Below, one piece after another: positions 16,979 through 25,634 of a stretch of 64,000 nucleotides of DNA. The position numbers were made by a program, and so were the translations under genes. The first letter of the stretch is position 1; every line of letters begins with the position of its first letter. The notes under the pieces are model-generated. The model ran no database searches, was not told where the DNA came from, and saw nothing but the letters and a program-made list of their open reading frames with translations. Source of the DNA: Lachnospiraceae bacterium (GTDB lineage Bacteria; Bacillota; Clostridia; Lachnospirales; Lachnospiraceae); the NCBI GenBank assembly GCA_024699325.1, contig JAILPS010000038.1, positions 1-64,000 on the forward strand, in the 5' to 3' direction.

Positions 16979-17842
16979 ATGGCAAAGCCAATGTTTACGG
17001 GGGATATCGTATCCTCCCAGCGAATTCTCTACACGCCCTCGGATTTTGCCAGGGGCAGTCTCATACATCTGCAGGAAATCGGAAGCCTTCACGCCCAGAA
17101 GCCCCACGTGAGCAGGCGTGACAACCTAAGCTCCTTCCTGTTCTTCACCGTGGTCCAAGGCTCCGGCTGGCTAAGCTATGAGGGGGAGGTCCACGACCTT
17201 CACGCCGGCGACTGCGTGTTCATCGACTGCAAGAAGCCCTACTCCCATGAGACGAAGGACGATCTGTGGACACTTAGGTGGGTCCATTTTAACGGTCCGA
17301 CCGTGCAAAACATTTACATGAAATACGTGGAGAGGGGCGGTTCCTGCGTCATCCGCCACGCCGACACAGCCCGCATCTTCTCCCTCTGGGAGGAGCTCTA
17401 CGCCATCGCAGGGTCCGACGACTACATCCGCGACATGCGCATTAACGAGAGCCTGACCTCTCTCTTAACCATACTGATGGAGCTCAGCTGGCACGCTGAG
17501 AGCGCCCGCGGCACCACCAGAAGGCAGAACCTCCTAGACATCAGGCGCTACCTCGACGAGCACTACACGGATAAGGTTACCCTGGACGAGCTCTCCGACA
17601 TGTTTTTCATAAACAAATTCTACCTGACGCGGGTGTTTCGTGAGCAGTTTGGCATGTCCATCTCCCACTACATAACACAGCTTCGCATAACCCACGCCAA
17701 GCAGCTGCTTCGCTTCTCCAACATGACCACAGACGAGATTGGCAGCGAATGCGGCCTCTCCCCCGGCTACTACTTCAGCCGCACCTTCAAAAAGGTCGAG
17801 GGCATCAGCCCCTCGGAGTACAGAAAACAGTGGGTTAAATAG
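16979..17842 (+). CDS. AraC-family transcriptional regulator
   Basis: A 287-residue protein with an N-terminal cupin-type ligand domain (about 40-165, with the AGDCVFIDCKKPYSHE strand typical of AraC sugar sensors) and a C-terminal double helix-turn-helix (about 190-285; VTLDELSDMFFINKFYLTRVFREQFG and the closing GISPSEYRKQW). Such proteins usually activate carbohydrate genes. It is divergent from gmd-fcl-manC, the most likely target; the effector may be fucose or mannose related, but this is inference. The start is ATG 16979 with AGGAGG; an upstream frame to 16913 overlaps the promoter and is rejected. Confidence 0.9.
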   Translation: MAKPMFTGDIVSSQRILYTPSDFARGSLIHLQEIGSLHAQKPHVSRRDNLSSFLFFTVVQGSGWLSYEGEVHDLHAGDCVFIDCKKPYSHETKDDLWTLRWVHFNGPTVQNIYMKYVERGGSCVIRHADTARIFSLWEELYAIAGSDDYIRDMRINESLTSLLTILMELSWHAESARGTTRRQNLLDIRRYLDEHYTDKVTLDELSDMFFINKFYLTRVFREQFGMSISHYITQLRITHAKQLLRFSNMTTDEIGSECGLSPGYYFSRTFKKVEGISPSEYRKQWVK

Positions 17843-17848
17843 ACATAA

Positions 17849-17879
17849 AAACGCCCATACCGTCGCGGTATGGGCGTTT
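17849..17879. terminator. Bidirectional terminator between AraC-type gene and Thr/Glu-rich gene
   Basis: A perfect 14-bp stem (17849-17862 with 17866-17879) and a TCG loop, with A- and T-tracts at its ends. It serves both converging genes. Confidence 0.9.
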
Positions 17880-17881
17880 GA

Positions 17882-18481
17882 TTAATCAAATATCCATGGG
17901 AGTCTATAACTCTTAGTTGTCTCCTGTTCAGTTGTCTCAGCCTCTGTTGTCTCAGCCTCTGTTGTGGTTTCAATCTCCGTGGTGGTTTCAGCCTCAGTGG
18001 TTGCCTCTGCCTCTGTGGTGGTTTCTACCTGTACAGTAGTTTCTACCTCTGTGGTTGTTTCAGTCTCAGTGGCGGCCTCTGCCTCTGTGGTGGTTTCCAC
18101 CTGTGCGGTGGCTTCCACCTCCGTGGTTGTTTCAACCTCTGTGGCGGTCTCTGCCTCTGTGGTGGTTTCTACCTGTGCAGTGGCTTCTGCCTCTGTGGTG
18201 GTTTCAGTTTCTGTAGCGTTTTTTGTTGTGGTTTGCGCACTTTTAGTTGTTGCCATCTCAGCTGTGGTCTCCACCTCAGTCACAGTTTCCATCTGTGCCG
18301 TCGTCCAAACCTCCACTGTGCTCTCTGCCGCAGTCTCAGTTTCTGCCATTGCTTCCACTGTGGTTTCGGTTTCACGTATATCAGTTCTGTCGCTATGTTT
18401 AATTCCTATGAGAAGCAGACCTAGTAAAGCTGACACAACTATTATTCCAAGAACAACTCCGATAAATCTATTCTTTAGCAC
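17882..18481 (-). CDS. Thr/Glu-repeat protein with N-terminal membrane helix
   Basis: A 199-residue protein: membrane helix at about 7-27, then a low-complexity Thr/Glu/Ala/Val region to about 188 and a distinct end, SYRLPWIFD. Residues 99-170 are three tandem 24-residue units (each E-x-T-x-QVETTTEAE...ETTTEV-like) built from six-residue VETTTE subunits. It starts with GTG 18481, 9 bases after the stop of the GH5 glucanase gene, so it is co-transcribed with it. A wall-spanning or spacer stalk is plausible, but there is no recognised domain. The opposite-strand frame across this region is a shadow of the repeats. Confidence 0.7.
   Translation of the reverse strand: MLKNRFIGVVLGIIVVSALLGLLLIGIKHSDRTDIRETETTVEAMAETETAAESTVEVWTTAQMETVTEVETTAEMATTKSAQTTTKNATETETTTEAEATAQVETTTEAETATEVETTTEVEATAQVETTTEAEAATETETTTEVETTVQVETTTEAEATTEAETTTEIETTTEAETTEAETTEQETTKSYRLPWIFD
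17972..18187. repeat. Three in-frame tandem repeats of 72 bases
   Basis: Three consecutive 72-base units inside the Thr/Glu-rich gene, encoding residues 99-122, 123-146 and 147-170. They differ mainly by synonymous or conservative changes. The exact multiple of three and low divergence suggest slippage-type expansion under coding constraint. Confidence 0.8.
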
Positions 18482-18492
18482 AACTATTCGCC

Positions 18493-21039
18493 TTATTGAT
18501 TACCTAATTCAAAATATTCTTTAGCATACAATCCATATGCATATACAGCCTTGACAACATACTTAAGCTCGTCTGAAGCAGAATTACTGTTTAACTGACC
18601 ATAAATATAGCTGTATGGACAGTATGATATGCTCATGCTCTCAGAACCAGAACCATAGCTAACTGTCGTTGTCGTCATAACGTCAAGTTCGTTAGAACAT
18701 ACGCCGTCGAGGTCAATATAGTAATAATTGCCCTTCTGAACAGGTGTGTATTTGCCGTCTGTAAATGTATAATCGCTTATGCTATATCCGCTCTGCAGTG
18801 TGAAGTAATGTCTAACCACTGTCTTGCTGTCAACCAACAGACTTGAGCCGTAATATGTCAGACCTGAAACAGAACCATTTTTGATTCTCTTATATTCTGA
18901 CAAATCCAGACTTGATGTCAGATTGTCAAGCCATGCCTTGTCTGTAGCTGTGAGATTTGACGTTCCGTCCTTAAAATCTTCAAAACTATTGCCATAGAGC
19001 AGCACAGCATAGACAAGATTATATAAATCACTGCCTTGCTCTTCACCGCTCATGGTCTCAGATATATAATCTTCCACGGAATATGTTCCTATGTTGACGC
19101 TCACATTGTTAGACATGGTAAGCACAACTGAAATCTCATCCCTTATTTCGTCAGCCCCCACATTAATGCTGTATGTAAAGCCGTCTACGCCTTCCCCGTC
19201 AGAATACGCATCCCAGTCAGAGCATTTTTTACTGTACAGAACTTCTCCGGTTGTCGTGTTCGTAATCACTATTTCGGAATTAGGATCCAGGGCAACACTG
19301 TTTGCAGTATTTGAGACAATTTTTTCGCCTTCTGAATCTGTCTTGTAAGAGAATCCATAACCATTTGCCGCAAGCTGCTCTGTCTCATAGATTGTAATAT
19401 CATTATATTCCACAAGCAAATCAAGACCAATACAACTGTCAAGTGTCAGTGCTTTAGCTGACATATTTACCAGTCCTGCACGGCTCGCACATGGGAGCAG
19501 GTAGACTCCTGTTATGGTTGTGGCACTGCTATCTCCCTCTATTTTGAAACACATTGCCTCGCTTGATGCAATCCAGGCACTGTCAAATACATCATATTTA
19601 AAATAGACAATATTATTGCTATCATCAAAATCGCTTGCGCTGACAGCCATCCAATTGTCCCATGAACCATCCATGAAGTCGAGTGTGGTTGGCATGGTTC
19701 CTGAGTACGTAATCGCAATTTCGGTATTCTCACAATATCCACTTGTAGGTATATTTGTAGCGCCAACAACAACGCTGCCTGAACACATAGAAAGTCCATA
19801 CTGTGTATCGATATGCTGTGAAACCTCAACAGATGAGCCCCACTCGATGTCACTGGAATCTCTGGTATCAATTAGAGCTTCTACGACATCCTCACCATAT
19901 GAATACCATGTGCAGCTGCTTCTGTTAAGGTAACCGTGATTCTCGCTGTTGCTAGACTTGCTACTGCTGTAGCCCGTGGCGTTATTATCCCACAAAAAGC
20001 AAGGTATTCCATACTGTTTAGCGTATGTCATATAGGTCTGTGCCCAACTCACTCTGTCACTGAGATTGTCAAAATCTGAGGCGCTGAACTCTCCTAAGAT
20101 AACCTGAACTCCCTTATTGGAGAAATATGTTGCAAACGAGCTGAAATATGTGCCAAGCTGGCTTGCATAGTCGCTGCTCCATGTGTGACTTCCGCTGTTA
20201 TTCATAGCAAAATTATACGGCAGATAGCCATGTATTGACATGGCAACCATATCATCCTCAAACAGGTCGTAATCGATCTTGGAATTGATATCAGCCGCTG
20301 AAGATGCCGCATACTGTGTCACCATGAGAAGTCTCTCATCGTTGTAACCGCTGTTCAAATCTCTGATGGTGTCAACAAAATCAGCATCTAACATGTTAAT
20401 GTACTCTAATGTATCCGCATCTGTGTTCCACCAGATTTCTGAGCTGTTCTCATAGAGATGTGGCTCATTCATGCCCTCAAATACAAGTCTCTGATCATAC
20501 TGTGCAAACTCTGTTCCAATCTGTGTCCATACAGCCTTAAGCTCGGTGCTCATGGCTGAATACTCTGATGCAGAAATAGTGCCTGTTGAATTATTAATGT
20601 TAATCCAGTTCTCATGGTGAACGTTGATTATTACATAGAGTCCTAAGGCATATGCATAATCAACAACCTCCTTGACTCTGGCCATTCTTGTGGAATCCAC
20701 AGTGTAATTGCCGTCTGTCGAGAGATATGGATACCATGTGATAGGGATTCTTACCGCACCAAATCCCTTATCCTTAACTGCCTGTATCATAGCCTGAGTA
20801 GTTGCAGGGTTACCCCAGCCCGTCTCAGAGCCGGGAACATCTAATGAGTTGCCAAGATTCCAGCCCACTCCCATATTCTGTGCAATCTGCTGTGCACTAA
20901 GTCCGCTTACAGTCGCCGCCGCATCCGCACAGGCAACCTCTTCTCCTACGTAAAAGCTGACTCCGCCCAGTATGCCCGCGATGGTCAAAACCATGGTCAT
21001 CACTGTGGCCAGAAAACCGTTCAGCAGCTTCTTTTTCAC
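18493..21039 (-). CDS. Secreted GH5-family endoglucanase with C-terminal accessory domains
   Basis: An 848-residue secreted enzyme. A signal peptide (about 1-40, ending near ACADA) precedes a glycoside hydrolase family 5 catalytic domain (about 45-395): GWNLGNSLDV, the NVHHENW strand, acid/base Glu192 in FEGMNEPH and nucleophile Glu317 in ILGEFSASD. It likely cuts beta-1,4-glucan (cellulose, beta-glucan or glucomannan). Residues about 400-530 resemble a beta-sandwich carbohydrate-binding module (MDGSWDNWM...FKYDVFDSAW). The last 300 residues are unrecognised. There is no dockerin or sortase signal. The start is GTG 21039 with GGAGGAAA. It is co-transcribed with the Thr/Glu-repeat gene and divergent from the XRE-dehydrogenase. 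Confidence 0.9.
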   Translation of the reverse strand: MKKKLLNGFLATVMTMVLTIAGILGGVSFYVGEEVACADAAATVSGLSAQQIAQNMGVGWNLGNSLDVPGSETGWGNPATTQAMIQAVKDKGFGAVRIPITWYPYLSTDGNYTVDSTRMARVKEVVDYAYALGLYVIINVHHENWININNSTGTISASEYSAMSTELKAVWTQIGTEFAQYDQRLVFEGMNEPHLYENSSEIWWNTDADTLEYINMLDADFVDTIRDLNSGYNDERLLMVTQYAASSAADINSKIDYDLFEDDMVAMSIHGYLPYNFAMNNSGSHTWSSDYASQLGTYFSSFATYFSNKGVQVILGEFSASDFDNLSDRVSWAQTYMTYAKQYGIPCFLWDNNATGYSSSKSSNSENHGYLNRSSCTWYSYGEDVVEALIDTRDSSDIEWGSSVEVSQHIDTQYGLSMCSGSVVVGATNIPTSGYCENTEIAITYSGTMPTTLDFMDGSWDNWMAVSASDFDDSNNIVYFKYDVFDSAWIASSEAMCFKIEGDSSATTITGVYLLPCASRAGLVNMSAKALTLDSCIGLDLLVEYNDITIYETEQLAANGYGFSYKTDSEGEKIVSNTANSVALDPNSEIVITNTTTGEVLYSKKCSDWDAYSDGEGVDGFTYSINVGADEIRDEISVVLTMSNNVSVNIGTYSVEDYISETMSGEEQGSDLYNLVYAVLLYGNSFEDFKDGTSNLTATDKAWLDNLTSSLDLSEYKRIKNGSVSGLTYYGSSLLVDSKTVVRHYFTLQSGYSISDYTFTDGKYTPVQKGNYYYIDLDGVCSNELDVMTTTTVSYGSGSESMSISYCPYSYIYGQLNSNSASDELKYVVKAVYAYGLYAKEYFELGNQ

Positions 21040-21074
21040 GTATATTTTCCTCCTTATTTTGATCCTACATTCAC

Positions 21075-21104
21075 GATATAGTAGATGTCACAAATATATC
21101 ACAA
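21075..21104 (-). promoter_or_regulatory. Candidate promoter of the GH5 glucanase gene
   Basis: Minus strand TTGTGA (21099-21104), 18-bp spacer, TATATC (21075-21080), 35 bases before the GTG start. It is a modest match, so activator help is plausible. Confidence 0.45.
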
Positions 21105-21197
21105 ACCTGTTTTTTTTAAAAGAGTCACTATTCACAGTTTTTTAGTGTTGTAAATGTGTAAAATTTTCGTAAATTTTCGACCTTATGATGTAAATGT

Positions 21198-21336
21198 TAT
21201 TATTAGTATCATATCCGTGATATTTAAAATAGAATCTTCGCAAATTATTATATTAGTGGTTGAAAATTTTCACATTTGATGCTATTCTTTCTGGCGTGGC
21301 CAGATTATATCGCCCGCATTGATGATACTAATAATA
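21198..21336. promoter_or_regulatory. 15-bp inverted-repeat pair flanking the dehydrogenase promoter
   Basis: TATTATTAGTATCAT (21198-21212) and its exact reverse complement ATGATACTAATAATA (21322-21336), centres 124 bases apart. The promoter (21260-21288) and expected start site lie between them. A chance perfect 15-bp match in a 319-base region is unlikely even in AT-rich DNA. Two identical operator sites for one protein, possibly joined by DNA looping, is the simplest reading; the XRE domain of the downstream gene is the obvious candidate. Confidence 0.6.
21260..21288 (+). promoter_or_regulatory. Promoter of the XRE-dehydrogenase gene
   Basis: TTGAAA (21260-21265), 17-bp spacer, TATTCT (21283-21288), about 70 bases before the ATG. 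Confidence 0.6.
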
Positions 21337-21358
21337 GCATTTGCTCTATGGAGGTCTT

Positions 21359-22837
21359 ATGAAGAAGTTTTCACACAAAAAACTTGCAGATACGCTGGTT
21401 AATTCCAGAAAGTCAAAAAAGCTTACCCAGGCTCAGGTCGCCACTCTCACAGGAATAAACAGAGCCATGATTGGCCGCGCGGAGAACGGAGAATTCATCC
21501 CATCCCTCGACCAGCTGCAGAAGCTGTCAGAGGTTTTGGATTTCGACGTCACTTGTATTTTTGAGGAGGAGAAGAAGGCGTCAGAAGCGCATAAGCTTGA
21601 CAGGCAGTATAACATCGCGGTCGCAGGAACAGGCTACGTCGGTTTATCCATCGCGACTCTCCTCTCACAGCACAATCACGTGACTGCAGTGGACATAATC
21701 CCTGAGAAGGTCGAGATGATCAACAACCGCAAGTCCCCTATTCAGGACGAATACATCGAGAAATATTTGGCCGAGAAGGACCTGGACCTAACTGCAACGC
21801 TTGACGGCGAGAGTGCCTATAAAAATGCTGACTTTGTGGTTATCGCCGCTCCAACCAACTACGACAGCAACAAGAATTTCTTCGACTGCTCAGCTGTAGA
21901 GGCCGTAATCGAGCTGGTTTTGAAGGTGAACAGGAACGCCACCATGATTATCAAATCCACCATCCCGGTCGGCTACACGAGGTCTGTTCGCGAGAAATAT
22001 AACACTAAGAATATTATTTTCAGCCCCGAGTTTTTGAGGGAATCCAAGGCTCTCTATGACAATCTCTACCCCTCAAGAATTATAGTGTCATGCGACGAGG
22101 GCACGAAGGAGAAGGCGCAGATATTTGCCGCACTTTTACAGCAGGGCGCGATCAAGGAAAACATTGACACACTGTTCATGGGATTCACCGAGGCTGAGGC
22201 GGTTAAGCTGTTTGCCAACACATATTTAGCGCTCAGAGTCTCATATTTCAACGAGCTTGACACCTACGCGGAGAGCAAGGGTCTGAACACGAAGGAGATT
22301 ATTCAGGGCGTGTGCCTTGACCCAAGAATAGGCTCACACTACAACAATCCATCATTTGGCTACGGCGGCTACTGCCTCCCTAAGGACACGAAGCAGCTAC
22401 TCGCAAACTTCGAGGACGTGCCTCAGAACATGATGAGCGCCATCGTGGAATCAAACCGCACACGCAAGGATTTTATCGCCGACCAGGTGCTTAACATGGC
22501 GGGCTACTACGACTATTATAACCGCGGCGACTTCACCCCCGGCAGAGAGAAGGAGTGCACCATCGGCGTTTACCGCCTGACCATGAAGAGCAACTCCGAC
22601 AACTTCCGCCAGTCATCCATCCAGGGTGTCATGAAGCGAATTAAGGCCAAGGGCGCCACAGTTGTCATCTACGAGCCAACCCTTCCGGCAGGCTCAACCT
22701 TCTTCGGAAGCCGCGTCATCGGCGACCTGGAGGAGTTTAAGCGCACATCCCAGGCCATCATTGCCAACCGCTATGACACATGCCTGGACGACGTGAGGGA
22801 CAAGGTCTACACCAGAGATTTGTTCCAGAGGGATTAG
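21359..22837 (+). CDS. XRE-type HTH domain fused to UDP-glucose/GDP-mannose dehydrogenase
   Basis: A 492-residue fusion. Residues about 5-66 are a Cro/XRE helix-turn-helix ([24 protein letters not shown]...[13 protein letters not shown]). From about 80 on is a nucleotide-sugar dehydrogenase: NAD loop [32 protein letters not shown], the [19 protein letters not shown] helix and the catalytic Cys in [11 protein letters not shown]. The enzyme part would oxidise a sugar nucleotide, most likely UDP-glucose to UDP-glucuronate, for surface polysaccharide. A DNA-binding domain on this enzyme suggests autoregulation by metabolite level. The start is ATG 21359 with GGAGG; the in-frame TTG 21341 is rejected. 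No linker stop or frameshift separates the parts. Confidence 0.9.
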   Translation: MKKFSHKKLADTLVNSRKSKKLTQAQVATLTGINRAMIGRAENGEFIPSLDQLQKLSEVLDFDVTCIFEEEKKASEAHKLDRQYNIAVAGTGYVGLSIATLLSQHNHVTAVDIIPEKVEMINNRKSPIQDEYIEKYLAEKDLDLTATLDGESAYKNADFVVIAAPTNYDSNKNFFDCSAVEAVIELVLKVNRNATMIIKSTIPVGYTRSVREKYNTKNIIFSPEFLRESKALYDNLYPSRIIVSCDEGTKEKAQIFAALLQQGAIKENIDTLFMGFTEAEAVKLFANTYLALRVSYFNELDTYAESKGLNTKEIIQGVCLDPRIGSHYNNPSFGYGGYCLPKDTKQLLANFEDVPQNMMSAIVESNRTRKDFIADQVLNMAGYYDYYNRGDFTPGREKECTIGVYRLTMKSNSDNFRQSSIQGVMKRIKAKGATVVIYEPTLPAGSTFFGSRVIGDLEEFKRTSQAIIANRYDTCLDDVRDKVYTRDLFQRD

Positions 22838-22842
22838 ATATA

Positions 22843-22881
22843 AAAAGCCTTGTGAAATGCTCCACATTTCACAAGGCTTTT
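22843..22881. terminator. Bidirectional terminator between dehydrogenase and exporter permease genes
   Basis: A perfect 17-bp stem (22843-22859 with 22865-22881) and a CTCCA loop, with AAAA/TTTT ends. It serves both converging genes. Confidence 0.92.
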
Positions 22882-22882
22882 A

Positions 22883-23728
22883 TTAAATCGTATCCATAAA
22901 TGTTTTCTCCACCCTGCCAAACAGATATAATCCGGCAAGCATGAGCAGCGCTGTGCTGAGCGCGCTGATGCCCAGATACATGGTGCACGCTTCCCCCACG
23001 CCCAGAAACGCATATCTGAACATCACGACGATTGGCGTCACAGGATTTAGCATGAAGAGCCAGGTGAGGCCCTCGGGGACTATGTCCATGGAGTAGGCGA
23101 TTGGCGTCGCGTACATCCAGATGGTCACGCCAAACCTGATGGCGACTAAGAGATCCCTGTATTTGGTGGTCAGGGCGCAGATGATTATGCCCACAGCCAG
23201 CGCCAAAAGAGCCAGATGCAGGATTAGAAGCGGCGTCATGAGAAGCCAGAGGTTTGGCGCAAGGCCGCTGCCAATTATCAAATAGTACACGTAGAAGCCC
23301 AAAAACATGACAAACTGTATGGCAAATGATATGAGCTGCCCTAAAACCGTTGATATGGGCATCACAAGCCTTGGGAAATACACCTTGCCCATGATGTGGG
23401 CGTTGTTTACGAAGGTGTTCGCGGTGGCTGTGAGCGCCCCTGAGAAGTAAGTCCACAAAACCGAGCCCGCCAGATAGAATATAAATGTTGGCACGCCCTC
23501 GGGGCTTAGTCCCGCCAGATTTCCAAACACCAGCGTGAATATAACCGTGGTAAAAAGCGGCTGGATTATCGCCCATGCAGGGCCAAGTATGGTCTGCCTG
23601 TACTGCGTCACGAAGGTGCGTCTGACAAACAGCTTGATCAAATCCCTGTATCTTATAAGCTCTGCCAGGTCCAGGAGTTTGCCGTTTCTTCTGCTGTCTA
23701 TCACATGTTCAAATCTTTCTTCACTCAT
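22883..23728 (-). CDS. Polysaccharide-export ABC transporter permease (Wzm/TagG type)
   Basis: A 281-residue ABC-2 membrane protein with six hydrophobic segments and the family's N-terminal signature LIKLFVRRTFVTQYRQTILGPAWAIIQPL. The C-terminal LNPVTPIVVMFRYAFLG is also typical. With the adjacent ATPase it should export an undecaprenyl-linked polysaccharide or a teichoic-type polymer. It overlaps the ATPase gene by four bases (ATGA), indicating coupled translation. It is the last gene of the peptidase-ATPase-permease operon. Confidence 0.92.
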   Translation of the reverse strand: MSEERFEHVIDSRRNGKLLDLAELIRYRDLIKLFVRRTFVTQYRQTILGPAWAIIQPLFTTVIFTLVFGNLAGLSPEGVPTFIFYLAGSVLWTYFSGALTATANTFVNNAHIMGKVYFPRLVMPISTVLGQLISFAIQFVMFLGFYVYYLIIGSGLAPNLWLLMTPLLILHLALLALAVGIIICALTTKYRDLLVAIRFGVTIWMYATPIAYSMDIVPEGLTWLFMLNPVTPIVVMFRYAFLGVGEACTMYLGISALSTALLMLAGLYLFGRVEKTFMDTI

Positions 23729-24984
23729 GACAGCCTCCCTTCCACTTCAAGAGAGTCCACTACAAGCGGCGTAAGCTTCACGTAGCCAAAAACATTTCTG
23801 TCCCAGCTAAGCTCCTTATCCTCCACCTCAAAACGCAGAGCATCCTCTATGTAATCTATTCTTCTGGTCTCGCCGACACTGTTGTATTCGAAGGCCGCGA
23901 GCACGCATGTGTAACTGCCGCACGAGAGCCCGCATGCGCTAAACTTAAGCTCGGCGGTAAAGCTAACTCCCTCCCTGACACTTACATCTCTGTCAGAAAA
24001 TGCTGTCCCCACAACCACTCCGTCGATGGAGGCAACCTGAAGCCTTAGCTTCATGGCGGGCACGTCCCTAAGTGCCCTCGCGCTAATCCTAAACTTAAGA
24101 GTCTCGCCGGCTTTGAGCACCACATTGTCGCGCTCTAAAACCTCCAGACTGTCTATCGCAATCTTGTGTTCCCAGCTGCCGCAGTTTCTCACATAATTCC
24201 TGTAATCGTAGCTTAATCTGCTCTCCGACATATTCTGCATGTATATGGATATGGCTTTTTCAACATCGCCGTCGTAGAGGATGTGCCCCTTATCCAGCAC
24301 TATGCATCTGTCGCACAGCTGCCTTATGGTGTTCATGTTGTGGCTCACGTAGAGAAGCGTTCTTCCGTCATCCTTAGAGGCCCCTGCCATGCGCTCGATG
24401 CACTTCTTCTGAAATGCCATGTCGCCAACCGCTAACACCTCGTCCATTATCATGATCTCGCAGTCGAGATGCGCCATGACCGAGAAGGCGAGCTTCACGT
24501 ACATGCCGCTTGAATATCTCTTGACAGGCGTGTCTATAAACTCTCCTATCTCAGAAAACTCCAGAATCTGCTGGAATTTGGCGTCGATTTCCCTCTTGCT
24601 CATTCCGAGGATTGCGCCGTTCATGTATATGTTTTCACGGCCTGTGAGTTCCCTGTGAAATCCTGTGCCGACCTCGAGCATGCTGGCCACGCGGCCGTTA
24701 AAGCTTATGGTTCCGGATGTGGGCGCGCTAACCCTGGACAGCAGTTTAAGGAGCGTTGACTTGCCCGCCCCGTTTTGCCCTATAATTCCAAGCGCCTCGC
24801 CGCGCTTAACCGTGAAACTGACGCCCTCAAGGGCCAAAAATCTGTCGCCGCTTTTGTGGGCGTCATCTCCCCTGCTTCTCTTCTCCATCCAGTCTGCAAG
24901 ATCCTCCCTTAGAGTCCCTCCGCCTATCTGGCCTCTTCTGTATTCCTTGCTCACATTGTCAAATCTAATAACAGTCTCGCTCAA
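23725..24984 (-). CDS. Polysaccharide-export ABC transporter ATPase with C-terminal ligand domain (Wzt type)
   Basis: A 419-residue protein. The nucleotide-binding domain (about 1-250) has Walker A GQNGAGKST (69-77), signature YSSGM, Walker B MIMDEVLAVGD and the switch His in YVSHN. A C-terminal beta-sandwich (about 270-415) resembles the Wzt_C domain, which in known systems recognises the modified end of the exported glycan. That would make export specific for a capped polymer. It starts 4 bases after the S26-like peptidase gene stops. Confidence 0.93.
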   Translation of the reverse strand: MSETVIRFDNVSKEYRRGQIGGGTLREDLADWMEKRSRGDDAHKSGDRFLALEGVSFTVKRGEALGIIGQNGAGKSTLLKLLSRVSAPTSGTISFNGRVASMLEVGTGFHRELTGRENIYMNGAILGMSKREIDAKFQQILEFSEIGEFIDTPVKRYSSGMYVKLAFSVMAHLDCEIMIMDEVLAVGDMAFQKKCIERMAGASKDDGRTLLYVSHNMNTIRQLCDRCIVLDKGHILYDGDVEKAISIYMQNMSESRLSYDYRNYVRNCGSWEHKIAIDSLEVLERDNVVLKAGETLKFRISARALRDVPAMKLRLQVASIDGVVVGTAFSDRDVSVREGVSFTAELKFSACGLSCGSYTCVLAAFEYNSVGETRRIDYIEDALRFEVEDKELSWDRNVFGYVKLTPLVVDSLEVEGRLS

Positions 24985-24988
24985 CGCC

Positions 24989-25444
24989 TTAAGCCCTTCC
25001 TACAAACCTTCTCTTACACTTTCCCAGAAAACCTCTCGCCCTCAAGAGACATTTTCTTATGGGGTAGACCAACCACCACGCCCGCACCAGCCTCTGATAG
25101 CGCGCATCATTTGCACAGTCAATCTCCCTGTCCTCGCTCTGAATATATGTCATAATCCCCAATATGTTTTCAAGCTTAACATACTCTCCGGACACCGTGT
25201 TATCCCCTATTATGTAGAACACATCGCCAGGAAGCACCTTCATCACGCGGTGAAGCACGTAGGCGGTTTTGCCTCCTGAGGCATTCTCACGCCTAAACAT
25301 AACCGCGTCGTATTTTTTAGGCTTCTCCTTAAGGGGCTCTATGACCATCACGTCCCTGCCCTCCTTGACAAAGGGTCTCATGGAAACTCCCCTGTTTGTA
25401 TGTATAATTCTGCCTTCCTTTTCAAGCGCTTCCTCAAACGTCAT
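24989..25444 (-). CDS. S24/S26-like serine peptidase without a membrane anchor
   Basis: A 151-residue protein with the type I signal peptidase/LexA-like fold: nucleophile Ser21 in GVSMRPF, the KKYDAVMF strand, His65 in VLHRV (the position that is Lys in LepB and His in the ER/SipW type) and the GDNTVSGE box at 80-87. It has no N-terminal membrane helix, although the tail (about 118-151) is basic with a WWLVY patch that could contact the membrane. It is the first gene of the exporter operon, with a TTGACA promoter upstream and AAGGGG before the ATG. The substrate is unknown. Confidence 0.75.
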   Translation of the reverse strand: MTFEEALEKEGRIIHTNRGVSMRPFVKEGRDVMVIEPLKEKPKKYDAVMFRRENASGGKTAYVLHRVMKVLPGDVFYIIGDNTVSGEYVKLENILGIMTYIQSEDREIDCANDARYQRLVRAWWLVYPIRKCLLRARGFLGKCKRRFVGRA

Positions 25445-25489
25445 AATAAACCCCTTAGTAAAACATCAGACATATTTAACAACATTTAC

Positions 25490-25518
25490 AATGTACCCTC
25501 TAAGCCTTATATTGTCAA
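25490..25518 (-). promoter_or_regulatory. Promoter of the S26-like peptidase/exporter operon
   Basis: Minus strand TTGACA (25513-25518), 17-bp spacer, TACATT (25490-25495), 45 bases before the ATG. Confidence 0.7.
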
Positions 25519-25634
25519 ACACTTTATAATTCTTACAATTTCGACGGACTAAACAAAACGGGGGCTTTTTGTAAACTCAAAACAAAACATTTCATGATAT
25601 AGTATTCATAACTACGTGCATCTGTGAGGTTGAT

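Larger units (their letters stand above)
21040..21358. other. 319-base divergent control region, no gene
   Basis: AT-rich intergenic region between the GH5 gene and the XRE-dehydrogenase gene. It holds one promoter in each direction (listed), two 15-bp inverted-repeat arms (listed), the palindrome CTGGC-GTG-GCCAG at 21291-21303, tandem AAATTTTCG units near 21160-21180, and an 11-base direct repeat TTTGTGA[TC]AT[AC] on the minus strand at about 21083-21104 overlapping the GH5 -35 box. No tRNA or small ORF with a ribosome site was found. The density of repeats points to more than one regulator. Confidence 0.6.

Noticed and set aside
17972-18187. Possible CRISPR-like array
   Set aside because: The units are contiguous, in frame, without spacers, and encode a 24-residue protein repeat.
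17964-18524. Plus-strand 186-residue Val/Ser-rich frame
   Set aside because: It is the complement of the Thr/Glu repeat gene; composition follows the repeats, and there is no ribosome site. The minus-strand frame has a membrane helix and operon context.
22869-23576. Second minus-strand 235-residue frame within the permease gene
   Set aside because: His/Gly-rich off-frame translation of the permease; the real frame has membrane helices and family motifs.
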